Shown here: positions 16,554 through 26,053 of the stretch, one piece after another | Position numbering within the stretch: position 1 is the stretch's first letter | Layout of the letters: the number at the start of each line of letters is the position of its first letter | Assembly: GCA_030156945.1 (NCBI GenBank) | Contig: JASGLT010000002.1 | Location: 62,001-126,000 of the forward strand | Direction of reading: 5' to 3' | Source of the DNA: Thermococcaceae archaeon | GTDB lineage: Archaea > Methanobacteriota_B > Thermococci > Thermococcales > Thermococcaceae | DNA: 64,000 nt | The notes under the pieces: generated by a model | The model's database searches: none | The model's input: only the letters and a program-made list of their open reading frames with translations | Told to the model about the DNA's origin: nothing | Position numbers and translations under genes: made by a program

Positions 16554-17321
16554 TTATGGTGACTTTTCTCCTTCGGTAAGCCACTGGAACTCCTTCTCCA
16601 GCATTGCAACTTCCCTTCTTTCCATGGTCTCAGGGTCCAGAACGAGGACAATTCCTGCATCCCTGCTCGATAAGTTATCTTTCAGTGCCAGCAGGAACTT
16701 CATAACGGCATCAAATCCGTTGTATAGCTTTAGGTAGTCCACTCCATCAATTATGAGGAACGTGTCTGGGCCCGAGTTCTCGAGAATGGCATGAAGGAGT
16801 GGGGGCAGTCTTGTGGGATGGATCACGTTCTCGGTCTTATCAACTGTTGCCGCTGTTATCCATAAGTGGGGAATGTTGCGTTTTCTGTAAGGCTCTGGAT
16901 TCCGGGTTACTGCGAAAACTCTCCCTCCTTCCAGAAGCCCGAGCAGTTCTTGAAGAGGCAGGGGTTTTATCATGTAACTTCCTACCTTAAGCTTGGGGTT
17001 TCCGCTTCCAACCCGCTTTGGAGTTAGTTTTACCGCTATGTTTTCCTTTATCACGAAGGCTGAGAGGGTTATAATCAGCATTCCTATTGCAACAAGAACG
17101 TCGTCAAAGACCTTCATGAACTCTATTGGAAAAACATCATTCAGGACGTTTGTGAGGTATCCAAGCCAGAATATTGCCGCCCCAGTGAATAGAAAGGCAG
17201 ATACCTTTGCTCCTCCCAACCTGCTCATTAAGCTTCTGAGAGAAAAAGCTGTGTAAACTGCCCCGGTGAGAAACACGAAGGCCACAACCTCGGCACCCAG
17301 CTTGACAGCTTCGTAATTCAT
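16554..17321 (-). CDS. DUF835 family membrane protein
   Basis: A 255-residue protein. Residues 1-95 contain three transmembrane helices. A cytoplasmic DUF835 domain follows (about residues 110-250), recognised by GRVFAVTRNPEPYRKR, LIIDGVDYLKLYNGFDAVMKFLLALKDNLSSRDAGIVLVLDPETM. DUF835 resembles a RecA/KaiC-like fold without a clear P-loop and is common in Thermococcales as an output or sensor module. Function is unknown. It is transcribed in the same direction as, and just upstream of, tRNA-Leu. Confidence 0.82.
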   Translation of the reverse strand: MNYEAVKLGAEVVAFVFLTGAVYTAFSLRSLMSRLGGAKVSAFLFTGAAIFWLGYLTNVLNDVFPIEFMKVFDDVLVAIGMLIITLSAFVIKENIAVKLTPKRVGSGNPKLKVGSYMIKPLPLQELLGLLEGGRVFAVTRNPEPYRKRNIPHLWITAATVDKTENVIHPTRLPPLLHAILENSGPDTFLIIDGVDYLKLYNGFDAVMKFLLALKDNLSSRDAGIVLVLDPETMERREVAMLEKEFQWLTEGEKSP

Positions 17322-17470
17322 GACCCCGCCCCCGGGGTGGAGTGAGTTCCATCCTTAAAAAGAGACCAAAGTCCTAAATAAACCTTTCCCGCCAAAAGGG
17401 TAGTGGGCCGTGAAATGTAGCGAAACCAAAAAATTTATAAACGGACTTCCCGTCTATGAGTTCGGGTTGA

Positions 17471-17548
17471 GGGCCGGTAGCTCAGCCTGGTTAGAGCGCG
17501 GGACTCTTAATCCCGTGGTCGGGGGTTCGAATCCCCCCCGGCCCGCCA
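17471..17548 (+). tRNA. tRNA-Lys(CTT)
   Basis: Acceptor GGGCCGG pairs with CCGGCCC, discriminator G, encoded CCA. The anticodon loop CTCTTAA gives CTT. D arm and T arm (GGGTTCGAATCCC) are canonical. The upstream AATTTATAAAC near 17430-17440 is a strong TATA element. Confidence 0.97.
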
Positions 17549-17621
17549 GAAGACGTTTCTTCTCGAAGCGTTCCCTTTGAGAAGGGACGTGATTAAGAAA
17601 TCTGTTAAAGAGGTAGAAAAA

Positions 17622-18809
17622 ATGAGTTTTGAAAGTTTAGGACTATCCGAGGCCACAATAGCGGCCGTAAGACAGAAGGGTTTTGATGTGCCAACTGACA
17701 TCCAGAGGGAAGTGATACCCGTTCTTCTTTCCGGTGAAAAAGATGTCATAGGGCAGTCACAAACTGGGACCGGAAAAACGGCCGCCTTCGCACTGCCAAT
17801 AATAGAGGCCATAGATCCCGCTGAAAGGAGCGTTCAGGCCATAATCCTGACCCCAACGCGGGAACTGGCCCTTCAGGTTGCCGATGAAATAAAGAGCCTT
17901 AGGGGGAGAAAAAGAATCTACGTCTATGCCGTCTACGGAGGCCAGCCTATAGGGCCCCAGATACGCGCCCTTGAGAGGGGCACTCACATCGTGGTCGGAA
18001 CGCCAGGAAGAGTTCTTGACCACATAAGGCGCGGCACCATCAACCTCAGCTCCGTTAAGTTCTTCATTCTTGACGAAGCCGACAGGATGCTCGACATGGG
18101 GTTTATAGACGACATTGAGGCCATATTCCGTGCGACGCCGAAGGAAAAGAGAACCCTGATGTTCTCCGCCACGATGCCACGGGAGGTTCTCCTCCTTGCC
18201 AAGAAGTACATGAGGGACCCAGAGGTCATAATAGTCAGCAGGGACGAGATAGTTCCCGAGATGGTGGATCAGGAGTATTTGGAGGTCGTGCCCGCGAGGA
18301 AGTTGAGAACCCTCAAAAAGATAATTGACGAGAGCGATGATTTCTACGGAATTGTCTTCTGCGCCACAAAGAGGGAAACTCGGGAACTCAGCGAGAGGCT
18401 CAAGCTTGAAGGATATCGGGCGGAGGCCCTTAACGGGGACATGAGTCAGAAGGCCAGGGAGAGAACTTTCTGGCGCTTCAAGAACAGAAAGGTAACGGTC
18501 CTCGTGGCTACTGATGTTGCGGCCAGGGGGCTCGACGTACAGGACATAACCCACATAGTGAACTACTCCCTCCCAATGACCGCAGAGGACTACATCCACA
18601 GAATTGGGAGGACGGGCAGAATGGGCAAGAAAGGCCGGGCCGTTACTTTCATAATGCCCGGGGAGTTCAGGCGCCTCCGCTACATAGCAAGGACTGCCGG
18701 AGTGGAGATCAGAAAGTCAGAACTCAGCGAGGACATTCAAGTAGAGTATGGGGAAAGCTACCAAAAGACTTGGAGTGGGAAGAGGAGAAGATACTCAAGG
18801 CGCTATTAA
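17622..18809 (+). CDS. DEAD-box ATP-dependent RNA helicase
   Basis: A 395-residue DEAD-box helicase with all core motifs: Q motif (GFDVPTDIQ), motif I SQTGTGKT, Ia PTRELALQ, Ib TPGR, II DEAD (FILDEADRMLD), III SAT, V ATDVAARGLD and VI HRIGRTGR. The basic C-terminal tail (SGKRRRYSRRY) probably aids RNA binding. Archaeal members unwind structured RNA and are often cold-responsive. The frame reaches 17577, but GAGGTAG seven bases before the ATG at 17622 fixes the start. The gene follows tRNA-Lys by about 70 bases, and its 3' end overlaps the convergent lipoprotein gene by four bases. Confidence 0.95.
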   Translation: MSFESLGLSEATIAAVRQKGFDVPTDIQREVIPVLLSGEKDVIGQSQTGTGKTAAFALPIIEAIDPAERSVQAIILTPTRELALQVADEIKSLRGRKRIYVYAVYGGQPIGPQIRALERGTHIVVGTPGRVLDHIRRGTINLSSVKFFILDEADRMLDMGFIDDIEAIFRATPKEKRTLMFSATMPREVLLLAKKYMRDPEVIIVSRDEIVPEMVDQEYLEVVPARKLRTLKKIIDESDDFYGIVFCATKRETRELSERLKLEGYRAEALNGDMSQKARERTFWRFKNRKVTVLVATDVAARGLDVQDITHIVNYSLPMTAEDYIHRIGRTGRMGKKGRAVTFIMPGEFRRLRYIARTAGVEIRKSELSEDIQVEYGESYQKTWSGKRRRYSRRY

Positions 18810-19933
18810 GCGTCCCCGAGGTAGAAGGTTATCAGCAAATCTTTCCCTTCTACTTCAACTTCTATCCACAGGGCATCGCTCTTATTGAGACTCTCCCTAA
18901 ATTCAACATTTTTCATGCTCTTATCCAGAAGCCAATCTGCATACTGCTCTGCAAAGAACGGGTGGTAGTAGTCGCCCAGCATGGGATACTCTATCCTCCA
19001 GTAGCTTCCGCTTCTGTAGCCTTGTGGGAGTTCTCCATCCCCCAGAGACTTAAGATCCGGGTCAAACTTCGCCCCCAAATCCTCTTCAAGGGACTTCATC
19101 ATAAGGGCGGCGAGAAGGTCTTCATCAGAAGGTTTCATAGTGTAATCCTGTTTTAGAAATTCAACTCCGCTGAATATCCCCACGAGCCTAACCCGGGCTT
19201 GGCTCTCACCGAGGGACACTTCGTAAAATTTCGCACTTGCTATTGTGGAGTTCCTCCTCTTCCAATGGCGGTAGTAGGTGGCTAGATCCATTGGGGGTAG
19301 TTTTTGGTCTAGTACGATGTACCAACCCTCCACGTTTACAAGGGCTGCGGCATGGCCCGAACCTTCGGTAAAGTTGATCTCCATGGCATAAACTGGGGTA
19401 TAGTTCATTGCAAGGAGGAGCGCGACGGTGAAGACGGCGTAGTCTGTACATATTCCCTTTCCGGCCTTCAAGGTCTCTGAAGGTCGCTGAATGTATCGAT
19501 TTTCTCCTTTTTTGACTTCAACGGTGCCGTTTGGATGCACCACAATCTCGGGCGATGGCTCTTTTGCCTTTTCCCAGTCATAAGTTAGCCAAACCTCTTC
19601 CCAGGCAAGAACGTTCCATACGCTCCACAGAAAGTCCTCCCTCTTCAGCTCTGCGGCAAGAGGCTGGAGGGAATCTATTTCGTCTCTCGAGATGGCACAG
19701 GATAGAGCATCTTCGAAGGCATACCTCCAAAGTATGCCCTCACAGGAGGCCTCAGTGCCTTCGGAAGAGACTATGCTGCTCTCCTGGTTGGAAGAGCCAA
19801 TAATGGTGGTTGAAGGTTGTGACGAAGAGCTGAGAATCTGCGTAGTAGTCTCTGGAGCAGGTTTTGAGACAAGACATCCGGATAAAACGAGCGAAAGGCT
19901 AAGGATGAGCACGGTGAGTGTGTGTCTCCACAT
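18806..19933 (-). CDS. Transglutaminase-like lipoprotein
   Basis: A 375-residue secreted lipoprotein. A signal peptide with lipobox VLSGC ends at about residue 20, then a Ser/Thr-rich linker (about residues 25-60). A transglutaminase-like domain follows with the Cys in GKGICTDYAVF, His in GSGHAAALV and Asp in YIVLDQ, forming an apparent intact Cys-His-Asp triad. Such surface proteins may act as proteases or crosslinking enzymes; the substrate is unknown. It is monocistronic with a TATA element (CTTTATAAATTC rev.) about 40 bases upstream. Confidence 0.85.
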   Translation of the reverse strand: MWRHTLTVLILSLSLVLSGCLVSKPAPETTTQILSSSSQPSTTIIGSSNQESSIVSSEGTEASCEGILWRYAFEDALSCAISRDEIDSLQPLAAELKREDFLWSVWNVLAWEEVWLTYDWEKAKEPSPEIVVHPNGTVEVKKGENRYIQRPSETLKAGKGICTDYAVFTVALLLAMNYTPVYAMEINFTEGSGHAAALVNVEGWYIVLDQKLPPMDLATYYRHWKRRNSTIASAKFYEVSLGESQARVRLVGIFSGVEFLKQDYTMKPSDEDLLAALMMKSLEEDLGAKFDPDLKSLGDGELPQGYRSGSYWRIEYPMLGDYYHPFFAEQYADWLLDKSMKNVEFRESLNKSDALWIEVEVEGKDLLITFYLGDA

Positions 19934-20029
19934 GAAATTGGGTTTGATTCAAACCTTTATAAATTCATTCCAAGTATCGAAAGGTTTAAAAATGCCCTCC
20001 TTGAGGTATAGGACGAGCGCTCGGGCAGT

Positions 20030-20137
20030 GCCGGGGTAGCTTAGCCTGGTCAGAGCGCTCGGCTCATAGGGCCGCTCCCCCTCGGGGGAGCCTGAGAAAC
20101 CGAGAGGTCCGGGGTTCAAAGCCCCGCCCCGGCACCA
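20030..20137 (+). tRNA. Elongator tRNA-Met(CAT) with 30-nt intron
   Basis: Acceptor GCCGGGG pairs with CCCCGGC, discriminator A, encoded CCA. The mature anticodon stem CTCGG/CCGAG closes loop CTCATAA. A 30-base intron (20069-20098) interrupts the loop between positions 37 and 38, the canonical archaeal site; its GCTCCCC/GGGGGAGC arms form the hairpin of a bulge-helix-bulge substrate. The G1-C72 acceptor and intron fit elongator Met rather than the initiator or tRNA-Ile2. Confidence 0.93.
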
Positions 20138-20540
20138 CAACAGCCCTTTCTCACGAAAGCGCTGGCGGAAAGTTAGCATGCGTTTTTAAGCAGGCTAATT
20201 TTATGAGGGTTGACTTACCGAGTTGCTAAATTTACAGGATTTTCTCACCGTATAGTGCCCAAAGGGCACTAAAAAGAAAGTCAAAATCACAATTGGCTAG
20301 AAGATTTCGGAGTTAAACCCACCTGAACTTGCCTTCTTGGAGCATGCACTCCCTAACAGGCTAGCTCGAGGAGAAGGGCGCAATTTGGTCAAGCTTTTTC
20401 CAAAAGCCTGTGGGCAAAGTTTCATCAAAGATTGAATGCCCTCTTAAGCTGTCGGGTTTTCAGTACTCCTTTGTGTTTAATGAACTGTTTTCAATTGGTT
20501 TCTGAGGTATAGTGCCCGAAGGGCATTAAAAAGAAGAAAC
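20138..20540 (+). repeat. Non-coding repeat, copy A, downstream of tRNA-Met
   Basis: The gap between tRNA-Met and the glycine decarboxylase genes has no credible gene. It aligns by eye, over about 300 bases, with 59020-59345, which follows tRNA-Ile(CAT). Shared blocks start directly after the tRNA CCA: CAGCCCTTTCT, ACGAAAGCGCTGGCGGAA, then AAATCACAATT and TTTGGTCAAG. Two hairpins of the same type, TAGTGCCC-AAA-GGGCACTA (20253-20271) and TAGTGCCC-GAA-GGGCATTA (20510-20528), each followed by AAAAGAA, bracket about 240 bases. It reads as a decayed dispersed element or conserved untranslated RNA. Several in-frame stops argue against coding. Confidence 0.7.
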
Positions 20541-20605
20541 GCTAAAATTTGGTTTTGCTCAAGAAAAGCCTCAAATGAGGGAAAAGACAAAGTAGGAAAA
20601 GAGGC

Positions 20606-22114
20606 TCAGTAGTCGATTTCTCCCCTCTCCTTCAGCTCCATGTACATCCTCCAGGTGATTACAGGCTTCTTTGCTGCCAAGACGTCATCGACCCTCTTCA
20701 CAGCGGTATTGTATGGTGCGCCCTTGACGGTTTCCGGGTTGCTGTAGGCCTCTTCGCTGATCCTCTTGAGGGCTTCAACGTAAGCATCGAGCTCCTCCTT
20801 GCTAACCGTCTCCGTAGGCTCGATCATGAGAGCCTCGTGAACAATAAGCGGGAAGTATACCGTCGGCGCGTGCAGTCCAAAGTCGAGGAGCCTCTTCGCA
20901 ACGTCCATTGCCGTAACACCGGTCTCCTTCTTCATTGGCTCTGCTGAAAAGACTGTCTCGTGCTTCCTCAGCTCCTTGCCCGGAAGCTCGTAGCCCCTCG
21001 TACCCTTGAGCTTCTGGGTGAGGTAGTTGGCGTTGAGAACTGCCACCTCGCTGACCTCTTTAAGACCATCCCTTCCCATTATCTTGAGGTAGGTCAGGGC
21101 CCTGACAATAACCGCAAAGTTGCCGTAGAGCTCCTTTACCTTGCCTATGCTCTTCGGAACGTTGTAGTCGAGGTAGTAGCGGTCGTTTTCCTCGTCATAG
21201 TTTACGAGCGGAACCGGAAGGTAGTCCTTAAGGAAGTCCTTAACTCCAACGGGCCCGCTTCCTGGACCACCGCCGCCGTGAGGAGTCGAGAAGGTCTTGT
21301 GGAGGTTGAGGTGAACTATGTCGAAGCCCATGTCTCCGGGCCTTATCTTTCCGAGGACTGCGTTTAGATTAGCTCCATCGTAGTAGAGCAGACCCCCGGC
21401 TTTGTGAACTATCTTCGCTATCTCAAGTATTTCGTCCTCGAAGATGCCCAGAGTGTTCGGGTTTGTGAGCATTAACCCTGCCGTCCTCTCGCTCACCGCG
21501 TTTTCAAGGGCCTCGAGGTCAACCGTGCCGTTCTCGTTGGAGGGTATCTCTATCACCTTGAAGCCTGCCATTGCGGCGCTTGCAGGGTTCGTTCCATGTG
21601 CCGAATCCGGAACGAGCATCTCAGTCCTCTGGGTGTCTCCGCGGTCGAGATGGTAGGCGCGGATTATGGAAACGCCCGTGAATTCGCCGTTCGCTCCCGC
21701 CGCCGGCTGGAGTGTGAAGCGGTCCATTCCGGTAATTTCCTTCAGCCACTGCTCAAGTTCCCACATTATCTTGAGCGCTCCCTGGACGGTTCTCTCGTCC
21801 TGGTACGGGTGGACGTAGGCAACACCAGGGTGTGAGGCAATCTCCTCATTGATCTTGGGGTTGTACTTCATGGTGCATGAACCCAGCGGATAGATGCCGG
21901 AATCAACGCCATAGTTCATCTCGCTCAGCCTGGTGTAGTGCTTGACAACTTCAGGTTCGCTCAGCTCGGGGAGGTTGAGCGGGCTCTTCCTCCTCAGCTT
22001 CTCGGGAATCTCAACATCAACGTCCTCGATGGGCTTGGGTAGGGTGTAGCCTACCCTTCCTGGGCGTGAGAGCTCAAATATTGTGGGTTCGTCCCATTTA
22101 GCCTGACGGAACAT
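20606..22114 (-). CDS. gcvPB: Glycine dehydrogenase (decarboxylating) subunit 2
   Basis: The PLP-binding half of the split P-protein of the glycine cleavage system. The PLP lysine lies in [24 protein letters not shown]. Other hallmarks are [26 protein letters not shown] and [13 protein letters not shown]. Together with subunit 1 it decarboxylates glycine and passes the aminomethyl group to the H protein. The ATG at 22114 lies five bases after GAGGTGA and is preferred to the ATG and GTG just upstream. It follows gcvPA with an 11-base gap. The T- and H-protein genes are not in this window. Confidence 0.96.
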   Translation of the reverse strand: MFRQAKWDEPTIFELSRPGRVGYTLPKPIEDVDVEIPEKLRRKSPLNLPELSEPEVVKHYTRLSEMNYGVDSGIYPLGSCTMKYNPKINEEIASHPGVAYVHPYQDERTVQGALKIMWELEQWLKEITGMDRFTLQPAAGANGEFTGVSIIRAYHLDRGDTQRTEMLVPDSAHGTNPASAAMAGFKVIEIPSNENGTVDLEALENAVSERTAGLMLTNPNTLGIFEDEILEIAKIVHKAGGLLYYDGANLNAVLGKIRPGDMGFDIVHLNLHKTFSTPHGGGGPGSGPVGVKDFLKDYLPVPLVNYDEENDRYYLDYNVPKSIGKVKELYGNFAVIVRALTYLKIMGRDGLKEVSEVAVLNANYLTQKLKGTRGYELPGKELRKHETVFSAEPMKKETGVTAMDVAKRLLDFGLHAPTVYFPLIVHEALMIEPTETVSKEELDAYVEALKRISEEAYSNPETVKGAPYNTAVKRVDDVLAAKKPVITWRMYMELKERGEIDY

Positions 22115-22124
22115 CTTCATCACC

Positions 22125-23480
22125 TCACAGCTCCGCCTCTCCTATTATATCCCTGAGGGCATCTACGAGGCCATCGACCCACTCCTTCCTCGTGGTCTCA
22201 GTTGCAGCGAAGAGAGCAGTCTCTCCAAGCTCTGGGAAGTGCTTTCCGATGTAGTAACCGCCGTGGATGTTCCTCTCAAGGAGCCTTTCGTGGATCACGC
22301 TGTACGGAACCTCAAACCTTACCGGCACGTCCTTGAAGTTGATTCCCTCGAAGGGAACCTCCGCGACCTCGTCGAGACGCTTCTTCAGGTAGGCCGTGTT
22401 TTTGAGTATGACTTCACCGAGCTCCCTAACGCCTTTCGGGCCGAGGGTGGCGAGGTGTATGGCCGCTGCGACGGCAACGAGGGCCTCGTTGGAACAGATA
22501 TTGGAGGTGGCCTTGGCGCGCCTTATGTGCTGCTCCCTCGTCTGGAGCGTCATCACGAAGGCCCTCTTTCCGTCGGCATCCTTCGTCATGCCTATTATCC
22601 TTCCCGGCATCTGCCTTATCAGCTTCCTGTCGTTCTTAGTTGCGAAAATTCCGGCTCTCGGACCGCCGAAGTTCATCGGGCTGCCAAAATAAGCAGCTTC
22701 ACCGACGACGATGTCAGCCCCAAGCTCTCCGGGTGCCTCCACGATACCGAGAATTGTTGGATCAACTCCGACAACGAAGAGTGCACCAGCATCGTGGGCT
22801 ATCTCTCCGATTTCCCTGATGTTCTCCTCAAGGAGGCCGAAGAAGTTCGGTATCTCGACGTAAACGCCGGCGGCGCCCTTGACTGCCTCCTTGAGCTTCT
22901 CGATATCCGTCTGCCCCCTTTCGTCCCAGGGAACCTCAACCGTCTCAAGGCCCGGGCCAGCGGTGTAGGTCTTGAGAGCGAGCTTCTTCTCGGGGCTGAG
23001 GTGCTTTGGAACGACGAATTTGTTCCTCTTCGTTACGCGGGCAGACATCAGGGCGGCTTCTGCCATCGCCGTTCCCCAGTCGTACATCGAGGAGTTGACT
23101 ATCGGAAGGCCGACCAGCTCGGCTATGAGGCTCTGGTACTCGAAGAGGGCCTGGAGCATGCCCTGGCTTATCTCGGGCTGATAGGGGGTGTAAGCGGTGA
23201 GGAACTCGCTCCTCTCGATGAGGTACTTGACGTGGGCCGGGACGTAGTGGAAGTAGGTTCCAGCGCCAAGGAAGCTCGGCATCTCGAGGACGGTCCTGTT
23301 TTTGCTCAGCGTTTCGTTGAGTTCTGTGAAGACATCATACTCACTCTTTCCCTCAGGAAGGTTGAACTCCTTCACCATTCCCCTAGGCACGTCGGAGAAC
23401 AGGTCTTCAACCGAGGAAAAGCCGATCTCCTTCAGCATCTCCCCTTTATGGGCCGAGTTTGGGATGTAATGCTTGCCCAT
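22125..23480 (-). CDS. gcvPA: Glycine dehydrogenase (decarboxylating) subunit 1
   Basis: The N-terminal half of the split P-protein, about 451 residues. Hallmarks are [64 protein letters not shown] and [11 protein letters not shown]. It has the aspartate aminotransferase fold but no PLP lysine, consistent with subunit 1. The frame starts at 23489, but the ATG at 23480 follows GGTGAT and gives the family N-terminus. An inverted repeat at 23544-23567 precedes the promoter. Confidence 0.96.
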   Translation of the reverse strand: MGKHYIPNSAHKGEMLKEIGFSSVEDLFSDVPRGMVKEFNLPEGKSEYDVFTELNETLSKNRTVLEMPSFLGAGTYFHYVPAHVKYLIERSEFLTAYTPYQPEISQGMLQALFEYQSLIAELVGLPIVNSSMYDWGTAMAEAALMSARVTKRNKFVVPKHLSPEKKLALKTYTAGPGLETVEVPWDERGQTDIEKLKEAVKGAAGVYVEIPNFFGLLEENIREIGEIAHDAGALFVVGVDPTILGIVEAPGELGADIVVGEAAYFGSPMNFGGPRAGIFATKNDRKLIRQMPGRIIGMTKDADGKRAFVMTLQTREQHIRRAKATSNICSNEALVAVAAAIHLATLGPKGVRELGEVILKNTAYLKKRLDEVAEVPFEGINFKDVPVRFEVPYSVIHERLLERNIHGGYYIGKHFPELGETALFAATETTRKEWVDGLVDALRDIIGEAEL

Positions 23481-23543
23481 ACCTATCACCTTCTGAGCTT
23501 TAAGATGCTCGAAGGTATTTCGGGATGAACAATATATGCTTTG

Positions 23544-23567
23544 TGATCATAAACATGCTAATGATCA
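23544..23567. promoter_or_regulatory. Inverted repeat upstream of gcvPA
   Basis: TGATCAT (23544-23550) and ATGATCA (23561-23567) form perfect 7-bp arms around ten bases. On the minus strand a TATA-like GCATATATTG follows directly, so a regulator bound here would lie at or just upstream of the BRE of the glycine decarboxylase operon. The protein is unknown; an Lrp-type regulator would be reasonable. Confidence 0.45.
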
Positions 23568-23675
23568 GACATGAACATTTGCTGGGAGCTGAGAAATGTC
23601 CCAAAACACAATCAAACTGACATCGAAACGCTAAGCTTTTATACGAAAAGGCCCTACTTTGTTCGGTGATTCTAA

Positions 23676-25574
23676 ATGGCGAAAGGTCTGACAGAGAAGG
23701 ACCTCGGAAAGTTCAAACTCCTGGGCAACATAGACGCCTTGGGGAGAAAGCTCGTTTTTCAGGTGACGGAGATAAGCGTCGAGAAGGACGACTACTTCTC
23801 AAGGCTCTACCTCTACGACGGCAGAAGGGTTAAACCCTTCACCTCTGGAAAGAAGGACGTCAACCCGCGCTTTTCTCCAAATGGAAAGCTCGTAGCTTTC
23901 ACCTCGAGGCGCGATAAGGAGAGCAAGGAAGCCGAGCTCTACCTCATCCCAACCGACGGCGGCGAGGCGAGGCTTTTAGCTAAGTTCAAGTACGGAATTA
24001 AAAACCTCCGCTTCACAGAGGACGGAAAGGGCATAGCGGTCGTTACTCCTGTAGACGTCGAGAAGAAGCCCAAGGACGACGTCCACATCATCAAGGAGCT
24101 CCCCTTCTGGTTCAACGGAACTGGTTGGGTCTACGGGAAGAGGAGCTTGGTTTACCTAGTTGACGTCGAGAGCGGGAAGAAGAAGCGTATAACGCCTAAA
24201 AACCTCGATGTTGGCCAGATCCGCTTCCACAAAGGAAAGCTCTACTTCACCGCCCAGGAAGACCGCGAGAGGAAGCCGATGGTGAGCGACCTCTACGTTC
24301 TTGAAGGCAGGAAGGCAAAGAGGCTGACGCCGGGCAAGTGGAGCATCTCCGACTTCATCCCGCTCGACGATGGCACTTTCATCCTCAAGGCCAACACGCG
24401 CGAGCGCGGGATTCCAACGAACACCCACATCTACCACTACAACCCTGAGACTGGCGAGATGAGAAAACTGACGAGAGACCTCGACAGATCAGCTTATAAC
24501 TCCCTCAACAGCGACGTTAGGGGTGCTCAGAGGGCCGAGCTCGTCTTTAAAAACGGCTGGGTTTACTACGTTGCCACCGACGGCCCGAGGGCGAACCTCT
24601 TCCGCGTCAACCTCGACGGCAAGATCGAGCGCGTCATCGGTGGGGACAGGAGCGTCGAGAGCTTTGCAATAGGCGATTACATAGCCTTCACGGCCCAGGA
24701 CGCGGTTACGCCGCTTGAGCTCTACCTCCTCCGCGACGGAAAGGAGAAGAAGGTTACCGACTTCAACGGCTGGATTAGAGATTACAGCCTTTCAAAGCCG
24801 GAGCACTTCACGGTTAAAGCCAGCGACGGCGTTGAGATTGATGCATGGGTTATGAAGCCCACCAACTTCGAACCGGGCAAGAAGTATCCGGCCGTTTTGG
24901 AGATCCACGGCGGGCCGAAGACTGCCTACGGCTACGCCTTCATGCACGAGTTCCACGTTTTGACCGCCAAAGGCTTCGTCGTCATCTTCTCCAATCCGAG
25001 GGGAAGCGACGGCTACGGCGAGGAGTTCGCCGACATAAGGGGACACTACGGCGAGCGCGATTACCAGGACATAATGGAGGTCGTGGACGAGGCTTTGAGG
25101 AGGTTCGACTTCATAGACCCCGAGAGGATAGGCGTTACCGGCGGCTCCTACGGCGGCTTCATGACAAACTGGATAGTTGGGCATACAAACCGCTTTAAAG
25201 CGGCGGTAACCCAGCGCTCGATATCGAACTGGACGAGCTTCTTCGGCACTACCGACATCGGCTACTTCTTCGCGCCCGACCAGATAGGTGGCGACCCGTG
25301 GAGCAACACCGAGGGCTACTGGGAGAAAAGCCCCTTAAAGTACGCGCCCAACGTGGAAACGCCGCTCCTCATAATCCACAGCATGGAGGACTACCGCTGC
25401 TGGCTTCCTGAGGCACTGCAGTTCTTCACATCACTCAAATACCTCGGCAAAACCGTCGAGCTCGCCCTCTTCCCCGGCGAGAACCACGACCTCAGCAGGG
25501 GCGGAAAGCCGAAACACAGGGTTAGGAGACTTGAGCTGATAGTAGGATGGATGGAGAAGTGGCTGAAGGGCTAA
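23676..25574 (+). CDS. Acylaminoacyl-peptidase / S9 family oligopeptidase
   Basis: A 632-residue prolyl-oligopeptidase family enzyme. An N-terminal beta-propeller (about residues 15-370, repeated blades such as NPRFSPNGKLVAFTSRRD) is followed by an alpha/beta-hydrolase domain (about 380-632). The nucleophile is in GVTGGSYGGFMTNW, the Asp in SMEDYRCWLPEA and the His in GENHDLSRGGKP. It removes acylated or short N-terminal residues from peptides in the cytoplasm; no signal peptide is present. GGTGAT lies before the ATG, and a TATA element (CTTTTATACG) near 23636-23645. Its end overlaps the next convergent gene by four bases. Confidence 0.93.
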   Translation: MAKGLTEKDLGKFKLLGNIDALGRKLVFQVTEISVEKDDYFSRLYLYDGRRVKPFTSGKKDVNPRFSPNGKLVAFTSRRDKESKEAELYLIPTDGGEARLLAKFKYGIKNLRFTEDGKGIAVVTPVDVEKKPKDDVHIIKELPFWFNGTGWVYGKRSLVYLVDVESGKKKRITPKNLDVGQIRFHKGKLYFTAQEDRERKPMVSDLYVLEGRKAKRLTPGKWSISDFIPLDDGTFILKANTRERGIPTNTHIYHYNPETGEMRKLTRDLDRSAYNSLNSDVRGAQRAELVFKNGWVYYVATDGPRANLFRVNLDGKIERVIGGDRSVESFAIGDYIAFTAQDAVTPLELYLLRDGKEKKVTDFNGWIRDYSLSKPEHFTVKASDGVEIDAWVMKPTNFEPGKKYPAVLEIHGGPKTAYGYAFMHEFHVLTAKGFVVIFSNPRGSDGYGEEFADIRGHYGERDYQDIMEVVDEALRRFDFIDPERIGVTGGSYGGFMTNWIVGHTNRFKAAVTQRSISNWTSFFGTTDIGYFFAPDQIGGDPWSNTEGYWEKSPLKYAPNVETPLLIIHSMEDYRCWLPEALQFFTSLKYLGKTVELALFPGENHDLSRGGKPKHRVRRLELIVGWMEKWLKG

Positions 25575-26053
25575 GTTCCCTCTAACATTTTGAGCCTTCT
25601 CTCAAGCTCTCCAATCCACTTCTCCTTTTCCGTGTTGAACTTCCGTATGCATCTCCGCTGAGCGAGGTATATCCCTACCAATCCTAGCCAGAGGACTGCG
25701 AGGAAGCCGACATCGGGACGTACCAACCAATAGAGAATCAGCGAAAGGACGAAGTTAATTCCGAGGATCTCAGCAGGCCTAAGAACTCTTAAAATTCTGT
25801 CTGTAAAGATGCCAAGCAAGAGAACAAGACCCCAGGTAAGCCATATCCAGTAGTCCACGTTTATCCCGAGGGGATTCACAGGCAGGAGAGTCCATGGGAA
25901 CCAGCTCAGCCCGGAGCAGAAGGGTGGATTTGTGCGTTTAAGCTCTCTCAATGTTATCTTCCACCAGTTATTCTCTAACACCCATGAATGCACCCCTGAG
26001 GAGTAAAAAAGAATCATTGCGAGAATAAAGGTCAATCCCCAGCCCACAACCAT
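25571..26053 (-). CDS. Hypothetical membrane protein with coiled-coil tail
   Basis: About 160 residues with four predicted membrane helices (GLTFILAMILFYSSG, WIWLTWGLVLLLGIF, AEILGINFVLSLILYWL, LAVLWLGLVGIYLA), ending in a basic, helical tail. It is the last gene of a minus-strand cluster of membrane proteins. The frame opens at 26083 but overlaps the upstream gene by 52 bases; an ATG at 26053 or a GTG at 26047 is more likely, the start being unresolved. No family is recognised. Confidence 0.65.
   Translation of the reverse strand: MVVGWGLTFILAMILFYSSGVHSWVLENNWWKITLRELKRTNPPFCSGLSWFPWTLLPVNPLGINVDYWIWLTWGLVLLLGIFTDRILRVLRPAEILGINFVLSLILYWLVRPDVGFLAVLWLGLVGIYLAQRRCIRKFNTEKEKWIGELERRLKMLEGT

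Noticed and set aside
16789-17256. Short plus-strand frames opposite the DUF835 gene
   Set aside because: No ribosome binding sites, low-complexity translations, and a well supported gene on the other strand.
22239-23528. 429-residue open frame antisense to gcvPA
   Set aside because: A shadow of codon bias in a strongly coding GC-rich gene; it has no family motifs and gcvPA on the other strand is certain.
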